A DNA stretch of 22,920 nt from NCBI GenBank assembly GCA_964514665.1, contig CAZESH010000033.1, positions 1 to 22,920 of the forward strand, written 5' to 3'. The stretch is from CAZESH01 sp964514665. Lineage in GTDB: Bacteria; Bacillota; Bacilli; Paenibacillales; KCTC-25726. A program made the position numbers and the translations under genes. How positions within the stretch are numbered: the stretch's first letter is position 1; every line of letters starts with the position of its first letter. This document shows positions 16,856 through 22,920 of this stretch, piece by piece. The notes beneath the pieces were generated by a model. The model was given only the letters and a program-made list of their open reading frames with translations, made no database searches and was not told the DNA's origin.

Positions 16856-18895
16856 ATGAGTTCTTCATTATTGCTGCCCTATTATGTAACGCCTGGCACC
16901 GCCCTCCCTTCGAAAATGAATGGGGAACCCGCGGTCTGGCATTCGTCCTTGCCCGGTTCACTGGATGAACAAGGGATGCTTGTGCCGCCGCGGAAAAAGA
17001 TGAGCGCCGAATTTCAATTGACCGCGATCACACCGAACAGGGAATATTCCTTCAAGGTACGCATGCTGGGTATGGATAGCCGATGGTTGGCTGGCTACAC
17101 GCGCAAGCCGGACGATAATCCGAATATTTACAGCCTGTTTGTTGCCAATAGTCTCCACCTGGCCTTAAGTATGGAAGGGAGCGGCTTTGAACCGCTGAAC
17201 AGCAACTATGGCGTGCTGTTTGCCAAAGCCGATTATAGCCGATCGGCGGCAGGCGCAACCAAGCTGCTTCAAAAGCCCCGGTTCTTTAGGCTCTCTCAAG
17301 ATGGCTTTGGCATCCTGGCAACGCCCCTCGATCATAATGGACATGTTGATCATCCTGGCGAATTGCTTTATTTTGTAACGAAGGACTTTGTGCATTATGA
17401 AGAAAAAGGAAGGATCAAGCTGACTCAAGCTGCACTTCTGGATTATTCCTGCGAACTGGATGCGGCGACTCTGCGCTATCGGATCGGCTGGATGGAAGAA
17501 GGCGGCGCAACCCGCTTTGTCACCACGAAAGATTTTATCCATCTGGATCACCCGCAGGCAGGAGAGATGTTTTCGGTCAGGTTTGTGAATTTGGACATGA
17601 AAGATACCGACTCAGCTCAGGTAATCGCCTTGACCGCTTCGGAAGCCGAGTATCTTCGGAACAAGCTTGGACGCGTCTGCAATGTTTCCGTTGATGCTCC
17701 AACGATTATGTTGCAAGCGGGCGCCGCTTCCCTGAATCTGGACAGCATTCGGGTGACGGCCCGATATTCGGACGGCAGCGTTGGACTCAAGAGAATTGCC
17801 GTGGACCCGGACCAGGCGGCCGCTCTTGATTTATCGCAGCCAGGCGAGTATACGCTTCTTGCGAAGGTTATCCGGCTTGATTTTCCTTACCCGATGATGA
17901 ATGGCAAAGCGGATCCGGCTGTGCTGCTTTACAAGGGGCGTTATTACTTTATTTCAACAGATGAGGACCGGCAGCGTAAAATCTGCATCCGCTCGTCGGA
18001 TACGCTTGAAGGTCTTGAAGACGGGAAGACGATTGAAGTCCTGCTGTGGGATGGCGATGTCCCGGACGGCGAGCGGCACGGTCCCCATTGGGCGCCGGAA
18101 TTGCATGTCATCGGCGGCAAACTGTATTGTTTGCTGGCCATCAGTCTCAATAATGAATGGCATGGCGTTCAGGCTCATGTGGCGCTGCTGAAAGGGGATG
18201 ACCCCATGAATCCGGAACATTGGGACACACCCAACCGGGTGGTGGACCGCCATGGCAGGGTGTTGGCGGATCTGGCCGAGAGAGAGCGCAACATCTCGCT
18301 CGACATGACCTATTTCGAGCACAACGGCAAATCCTATGTCTGCTGGTCGCAGCCGAAATGGTTCGGGGAGGAGCAGGAATTGGCATCTTTATATATCGCG
18401 ACGGTAAACCCCGAAGCGCCATGGCGTCTTACCGGCGATCCGGTGCGGATCTGCCGGAACGAATACGGCTGGGACCGCAACGGCCGCGTTGCTTCCGGCG
18501 TAGCGGAAGGCCCGTATGTGCTGAAACGAGGCGATAAGCTCTATATGGTATTTTCCGGCTCGAACGTAGGTCCGAAATATGTCGTCGGCTTGCTCGAAAT
18601 GTCCGCCGCAGATGATCCGATGAATCCGGCCGTCTGGAGGAAATCGAACTATCCCTTGATGCATTCATTAAGCCGGCAGGGACAGTATGGGCCGGGCCAC
18701 AACATGTTGGTACAAGACCCATACGGTGATTGGTACAATGTATACCATGCCTGCGGCGTTAACGGCGGAGTGCGTCACGCCAGCATTCGACCGGTGCATT
18801 TTCGCTTTGACGGCTCACCCATTCTCGATATGAAGGACGAAGAAGAACTTCTGCCTCAATTCGAACAGGTGACTTTGAAAATCTTGATCGTATAG
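16856..18895 (+). CDS. Two-propeller GH43 enzyme with central Ig-like domain
   Basis: A 679-residue protein without signal peptide. The C-terminal half (about 345-679) is a GH43 domain with D353 (KADPAVLL), D483 (SLDMTYFE), E551 (VAEGPYVL) and H615 (GPGHNMLVQDP), the histidine common near the central metal or water site. Residues about 280-343 look like a bacterial Ig-like domain (RVTARYSDGSV to GEYTLLAKV). The N-terminal region (about 1-275) has blade-like segments such as FFRLSQDGFGILAT and LLYFVTKDFVHYEE but no recognisable catalytic triad, so it may be a degenerate propeller that shapes or binds the substrate. The gene starts 9 bases after the previous stop, with GGTGAG as ribosome site. 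Arabinofuranosidase or xylosidase activity is plausible; specificity cannot be read. Confidence 0.85.
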   Translation: MSSSLLLPYYVTPGTALPSKMNGEPAVWHSSLPGSLDEQGMLVPPRKKMSAEFQLTAITPNREYSFKVRMLGMDSRWLAGYTRKPDDNPNIYSLFVANSLHLALSMEGSGFEPLNSNYGVLFAKADYSRSAAGATKLLQKPRFFRLSQDGFGILATPLDHNGHVDHPGELLYFVTKDFVHYEEKGRIKLTQAALLDYSCELDAATLRYRIGWMEEGGATRFVTTKDFIHLDHPQAGEMFSVRFVNLDMKDTDSAQVIALTASEAEYLRNKLGRVCNVSVDAPTIMLQAGAASLNLDSIRVTARYSDGSVGLKRIAVDPDQAAALDLSQPGEYTLLAKVIRLDFPYPMMNGKADPAVLLYKGRYYFISTDEDRQRKICIRSSDTLEGLEDGKTIEVLLWDGDVPDGERHGPHWAPELHVIGGKLYCLLAISLNNEWHGVQAHVALLKGDDPMNPEHWDTPNRVVDRHGRVLADLAERERNISLDMTYFEHNGKSYVCWSQPKWFGEEQELASLYIATVNPEAPWRLTGDPVRICRNEYGWDRNGRVASGVAEGPYVLKRGDKLYMVFSGSNVGPKYVVGLLEMSAADDPMNPAVWRKSNYPLMHSLSRQGQYGPGHNMLVQDPYGDWYNVYHACGVNGGVRHASIRPVHFRFDGSPILDMKDEEELLPQFEQVTLKILIV

Positions 18896-18908
18896 GAGGT
18901 TATTTCGC

Positions 18909-19853
18909 ATGAATGGCTATTTATTCGTTCATTTTAAAGAAAAAAAGACGCCTGATGGGGAGCAGGTTTACTTTGCTCTAAGTACGGACGGGTTCAACTG
19001 GATTCAGGTAAATGACGGGAAGCCGGTTCTTGAAAGCCGGCTGGGAGAGAAAGGCGTTCGCGATCATACCATCGTAAGGGCCAAGAACGGCAAATTTTAT
19101 ATTTTCTCTACCGATCTCAGTTTGGCGAACTGCTTTCATACCAAATACCGAGGCGACTGGAAGAACATTTCGACCGACGGCAGCAGGCATTTGACGCTGT
19201 GGGAGTCGGAGGATTTGGTGAACTGGTCGAACCAGCGGCTGATCAAGCTCGGTGAAGAGGCATTCGGTTGCTTGTGGGCCCCGGATGTCATTTGCGATCC
19301 TCATCATGGCGACTATGTTCTGCATTGGTCTTCTTCTCATGCCTCGAACGGCTACGGTCCCAAGGCGATTTACTACTCACGGACCCGGGATTTCGAGAAC
19401 TTTACATCGCCGGAGCTGCTTTGCCGGAAAAAAGACAGCGGGATTATCGATTCGGCCATATATGAAGAGAACGGAATGTTCTATCGTTTTCTTAAGAGTG
19501 AGGCGAATCCCGCGACCATCATCCTGGAGAAGGGAAGTACGCTCACTGGAGACGACTATGTCAGAGTGGAGGCCTTCGATCATGAGATGGCCAAGTTGAA
19601 GCAGGGGGTCTATGAAGCGCCGACCGCCTTTAAACTGAGCAACGGCAAATGGTGCCTGATGCTCGATTTCTACGGCGTTGAAGGCGAAGGGCAAGGATAT
19701 GTGCCGTTCATCGCCGATACGCTGGAAAGCGGGCGATTCATTCGTTCGGATGAGCGTTTCAGTTTCCCGTATGGCTTCAAGCATGGGACTGTGCTTCCAA
19801 TTACAAAGGTAGAATACGACAGGATTAAAGGGTTCTTCAACACCGGCGGTTGA
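18909..19853 (+). CDS. GH43-type glycosidase, paralogue of the first GH43 gene
   Basis: A 314-residue single-domain protein without signal peptide, similar along its length to the gene at 15914: GYLFVHFKEKKTPDGEQVYFA, GEKGVRD, ESEDLVNWSNQR, WAPDVI, HGTVLPITKVEYD. The acidic triad is kept as D52, D181 (GIIDSAIY) and E236 (VYEAPTAF), but the base is followed by His-Thr (RDHTIV) instead of Pro-Phe, and EGP is EAP. These changes around the catalytic residues suggest a different substrate or linkage from its paralogue. AGGAGG (18894-18899) overlaps the stop codon of the previous gene, so the two are translated in tandem. Confidence 0.87.
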   Translation: MNGYLFVHFKEKKTPDGEQVYFALSTDGFNWIQVNDGKPVLESRLGEKGVRDHTIVRAKNGKFYIFSTDLSLANCFHTKYRGDWKNISTDGSRHLTLWESEDLVNWSNQRLIKLGEEAFGCLWAPDVICDPHHGDYVLHWSSSHASNGYGPKAIYYSRTRDFENFTSPELLCRKKDSGIIDSAIYEENGMFYRFLKSEANPATIILEKGSTLTGDDYVRVEAFDHEMAKLKQGVYEAPTAFKLSNGKWCLMLDFYGVEGEGQGYVPFIADTLESGRFIRSDERFSFPYGFKHGTVLPITKVEYDRIKGFFNTGG

Positions 19854-19960
19854 TTGAACTCAATTGTTGTAGCGTTTCTTCGTGTAAGGCTTACTGCCGG
19901 GTTCTGTAAAAGGATAGTGTTTTATTGCGGCAACACATAACTGTAGTGGAGGTTCATGCG

Positions 19961-20866
19961 ATGGTGAATCAAGGGCCGACGTTGGCCGGCGAATGGGCGG
20001 ATCCGCTCCTGCTTCGGGATGGTGACGATTATTACCTGTACCCAACCAAAGACAGCGACGGATGGTTGTACGATAAGTTCCACGTTTTTCACAGCAAAGA
20101 CTTGATTCACTGGGACGGACCTTATCTGGCGCTGGATCTGAAGGATATCGAGTGGGCGAAATCACGAGCATGGGCGCCTGGAATCAATAAATATAACGGC
20201 AAATATTACATGTACTTCTCTGCCGAGCAGCAGATCGGCGCCGCCGTTTCCGACTCGCCTCTTGGTCCGTTCCGCGACATGCTCGGAAGGCCGTTGATCG
20301 CCAGGAACGAGTTCGATTGCCAGAGTATCGACGCGGATCTGTTCATCGACGACGACAATCAGCCTTACCTACTTTGGGGTCAAGGGAAATGCTGGATCGC
20401 TCCGCTTGAGAGCGATATGGTAACGTTTAAAGAGCCGCCGAGGCGGATATCGGATCAATTGTACCGCAACAGAGGGAAAGATCCTGCACAATTCGATATC
20501 GGCGTTTATAATGAAGGGCCGCATCTGCAGAAGATAGACGGCCGTTATTTGCTAACGTGGAGCAACTATGATACCCGCGACCCGCGTTATCAAATTTGCT
20601 TCGCTACGAGCTCGCATATTTACGGTCCCTATGAGTCCCCGGAGGATCATCGGGTCACCCGTCCATCGGTCAGGTTTGCCGGGACGGGCCACGCTTCCAT
20701 GGCGAGGTTCGGTGAGGAGTGGGTGCTTGCCTATCACCGGATGATCAATCCGGAAAGCAGTTTGCTGCGCGAAACCTGCATAAGCAGGATCCGCTTGGAA
20801 AATGAGAAACCGATCGTCGATGTGGACGAAGTCATCGGACAGGCGGCTCACCCAGAAGTTGAATAA
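19961..20866 (+). CDS. GH43 family glycosidase
   Basis: A 301-residue cytoplasmic GH43 enzyme with a textbook triad: D14 in WADPLLL (base), D124 in SIDADLFID (pKa modulator) and E185 in NEGPHL (acid). WAPGINKYNGKYYMYFSA and GTGHASM are further family marks. It belongs to the more classical beta-xylosidase/alpha-L-arabinofuranosidase branch and is clearly distinct from the paralogous pair at 15914 and 18909. GGAGG is 8 bases before ATG 19961, so a TTG at 19925 in the same frame is not needed. The 107 bases before the gene hold no clear promoter or terminator. The GH127-type gene follows 29 bases after its stop. Confidence 0.92.
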   Translation: MVNQGPTLAGEWADPLLLRDGDDYYLYPTKDSDGWLYDKFHVFHSKDLIHWDGPYLALDLKDIEWAKSRAWAPGINKYNGKYYMYFSAEQQIGAAVSDSPLGPFRDMLGRPLIARNEFDCQSIDADLFIDDDNQPYLLWGQGKCWIAPLESDMVTFKEPPRRISDQLYRNRGKDPAQFDIGVYNEGPHLQKIDGRYLLTWSNYDTRDPRYQICFATSSHIYGPYESPEDHRVTRPSVRFAGTGHASMARFGEEWVLAYHRMINPESSLLRETCISRIRLENEKPIVDVDEVIGQAAHPEVE

Positions 20867-20895
20867 TCAAATCGTACAGGTTGGGAGAGAAAGTC

Positions 20896-22920
20896 ATGAC
20901 AAACGCACTGCTGACGGGCGGCATCTTCAAACAATCTCAAGATACAGGAAAAGGGTATTTACTCCATCTCGACGTAGACCGACTCGTCGCGCCGTGCTAC
21001 GAAGCGGCTTCTCTGGGGCCCAGGAAGTCAAGGTATGGCGGATGGGAAGCGACTCCGATTGCGGGACATTCCATCGGGCACTGGCTGTCCGCCGCAGCGG
21101 CCATGGTTCACGCAACCGGAGACAAAGCTTTGCTTCAGAAGCTGACGTATGCCATCGACGAGCTGGCAAGCGTGCAATCGCATGATCCGGACGGCTATGT
21201 CAGCGGATTTCCGCGCGACTGCTTCGACCGGGTGTTCACCGGAGATTTCGAGGTCCACAACTTCGGCCTTGCCGGATCGTGGGTGCCGTGGTACAGCCTA
21301 CATAAAATTTATGCGGGGCTTATCGACGCTTACAAACTGACGGGGATCGATCGGTCACTTGAGGTGGTCGTCAAGCTCGCCGATTGGGCCAAGAAAGGTA
21401 CAGATCGGCTGACGGACGAGCAATTTCAACGTATGCTGATCTGCGAGCATGGCGGGATGAACGAGGCGATGGCCGATCTCTATCTGCTAACGGAAAACCG
21501 CGCGTACCTGGAGCTTGCCGAACGGTTCTGCCACAAGTCCGTGCTCGAGCCACTCTCGCGAGGCGTGGATGAGCTCGAAGGCAAGCACGCAAATACGCAA
21601 ATTCCGAAGGTGATCGGCGCTGCCAAGCTGTACGAAATTACGGGCAACGAGGCATACCGGAAAGCGGCGGAGTTTTTCTGGAGCGAGGTGACGCGGGGCC
21701 GTTCCTATATCATCGGCGGCAACAGCATCTTCGAGCACTTCAGGGCGGCGGGTCAGGAGAAGCTGGGCGTCGAAACGGCGGAAACGTGCAATACCTATAA
21801 CATGCTGAAATTGACCGGACACCTGTTCCGCTGGTCGCAAAAGGCAGAATATATGGATTTCTATGAGCGCGCCTTATATAACCATATTCTCGCGTCACAG
21901 GATCCGGACACCGGCATGAAAATGTATTTCGTATCGACGGAGCCGGGTCATTTCAAAGTGTACGGAACGGCGGAAGAGTCTTTCTGGTGCTGCACCGGGA
22001 CAGGCATGGAAAATCCGGCCCGCTACTCACGGGACATTTACCACTCGAATCCGGATGCGATTTACGTGAATCTGTTCATCGCCTCCAGAGCCGAATTCGC
22101 AGATCGGCAAGTCGTCATCCGCCAGGAGACGGACTTTCCGATCGCGGACCGGACGCGGCTTGTCGTGGAGAAGGCGCGTGACGCGAGCTTCAAGCTTCGG
22201 GTCCGCGTTCCGTATTGGGCGGCGGGAGCAGTTGCGGCGGTCGTGAATGGGGCCGAAGTCTATTCCCGTTCGGAGCCCGGTTACCTGGAGATCGAGCGGA
22301 GTTGGAACGCCGGCGATACGGTCGAAGTGACGCTGCCCATGGAGCTTCATCTTTACCGGGCGAAGGACGAGGCCCACAAAGTTGGCTTCCTGTACGGGCC
22401 GATCGTGCTCGCGGGCGCTCTGGGGAGAGAACGTTTCCCCGAGAACGATATCGTGGACACTCATGTGAAGCTGCACCATCATCCGCTCATCGAAGTTCCG
22501 ATCCTGGTTGCCGAAGAGCCGGATATCAAAAAATGGATCAAGCATGTCGACGGCACGGCATTGACGTTCATCACCGAGCCCATCGGCCAGCCCGGCGGCT
22601 TGCGGCTGATGCTGATGCCGTTCTATGCCCTGCACCACCAGCGGTATACGATTTATTGGAAGCTTATGAACGAGGAAGAATACAAAAACTATGAAGATCA
22701 TGAGAAAGCGGAGCGGAACCGGATAAACGCGATCACGGTGGATGTCGTTAGTCCGTATGAACAGCAATCCGAGGTCGAGCACGACATTCGATCGCAGCAA
22801 TCGAGAGCGGGTTATTCCGTTTATGCTCAGAGCGGCTATCGGGACGCGGTCGGAAATGGATATTTTAGCTATCGGATGGCGGTCTTGCCCGATCGACCGT
22901 TGTTGCTTCAGGTTACCTAC
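20896..22920 (+). CDS. GH127/GH146-type beta-L-arabinofuranosidase (DUF1680 family), 3' truncated by the window
   Basis: The frame stays open for 675 codons to the right edge. The N-terminal part is an (alpha/alpha) barrel (GWEATPIAGHSIGHWLSAAA, SWVPWYSLHKIYAGL, EHGGMNEAMADLY). The zinc-thiolate active site known from Bifidobacterium HypBA1 is visible: E296-T-C298, C365-C366 (FWCCTGTGMENPAR), with E280 exactly 16 residues before E296, as Glu322 precedes Glu338 in HypBA1. By that comparison C365 is the nucleophile. Beta-sandwich domains follow (from about residue 400). The enzyme should release beta-L-arabinofuranose from oligosaccharides. No signal peptide is present, so it acts in the cytoplasm. 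GGGAGAG precedes ATG 20896. The gene is markedly richer in G and C than the left half of the window. Confidence 0.94.
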   Translation, partial: MTNALLTGGIFKQSQDTGKGYLLHLDVDRLVAPCYEAASLGPRKSRYGGWEATPIAGHSIGHWLSAAAAMVHATGDKALLQKLTYAIDELASVQSHDPDGYVSGFPRDCFDRVFTGDFEVHNFGLAGSWVPWYSLHKIYAGLIDAYKLTGIDRSLEVVVKLADWAKKGTDRLTDEQFQRMLICEHGGMNEAMADLYLLTENRAYLELAERFCHKSVLEPLSRGVDELEGKHANTQIPKVIGAAKLYEITGNEAYRKAAEFFWSEVTRGRSYIIGGNSIFEHFRAAGQEKLGVETAETCNTYNMLKLTGHLFRWSQKAEYMDFYERALYNHILASQDPDTGMKMYFVSTEPGHFKVYGTAEESFWCCTGTGMENPARYSRDIYHSNPDAIYVNLFIASRAEFADRQVVIRQETDFPIADRTRLVVEKARDASFKLRVRVPYWAAGAVAAVVNGAEVYSRSEPGYLEIERSWNAGDTVEVTLPMELHLYRAKDEAHKVGFLYGPIVLAGALGRERFPENDIVDTHVKLHHHPLIEVPILVAEEPDIKKWIKHVDGTALTFITEPIGQPGGLRLMLMPFYALHHQRYTIYWKLMNEEEYKNYEDHEKAERNRINAITVDVVSPYEQQSEVEHDIRSQQSRAGYSVYAQSGYRDAVGNGYFSYRMAVLPDRPLLLQVTY

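Noticed and set aside
19854..19960. Possible internal promoter before the last GH43 gene
   Set aside because: TTGTAG at 19867 has only a poor -10 at the right distance, and a TGCCG/CGGCA pair is weak; nothing here is convincing.

Overview
The window looks like a carbohydrate-use locus from a Paenibacillus-type bacterium (Bacillota). This rests on strong Shine-Dalgarno sequences, YesM/YesN-type two-component proteins, a CUT1 sugar ABC importer with no ATPase gene of its own, and a very large secreted enzyme ending in a FIMAH-like domain. This is a reading of protein families, not a species identification. Nearly every gene is on the + strand.

Layout. (1) 1-457: the 3' end of a gene for a secreted carbohydrate-binding protein, then a clear terminator. 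(2) 493-873: a small ArsR-family repressor with its own promoter. (3) 1103-4299: a sensor histidine kinase and a response regulator with an AraC-type DNA-binding domain. (4) 4316-15672: an importer and degradation operon made of a sugar-binding lipoprotein, an intergenic hairpin, two permeases, a GH28/GH49-like beta-helix hydrolase and a 1976-residue secreted multidomain protein of the alginate-lyase superfamily, closed by a terminator. (5) 15674-22920: a second operon with four GH43-type genes and a GH127/GH146-type beta-L-arabinofuranosidase that runs off the window.

How the genes fit together (inference): the secreted lyase-like protein attacks a plant-type polysaccharide outside the cell. 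The lipoprotein and permeases import the oligosaccharides, powered by a shared ATPase encoded elsewhere. The signal-peptide-less GH28-like, GH43 and GH127 enzymes then finish degradation in the cytoplasm. GH43 plus GH127 points to arabinofuranose-containing glycans, and the GH28-like and lyase-like proteins point to a uronic-acid backbone such as pectin.

The most notable non-coding signal is a 76-bp promoter-like element (4316-4391) repeated at 15776-15851 with 69 of 76 identical bases, so the importer operon and the hydrolase operon carry the same upstream sequence. Just before the second copy is a 20-base relic (19 of 20 identical) of the 3' part of the response-regulator gene. A start codon with a good ribosome site followed at once by a stop lies further upstream. 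Together these suggest a duplicated regulator-plus-promoter unit whose regulator gene was later lost. No tRNA, rRNA, CRISPR array or insertion sequence was seen.
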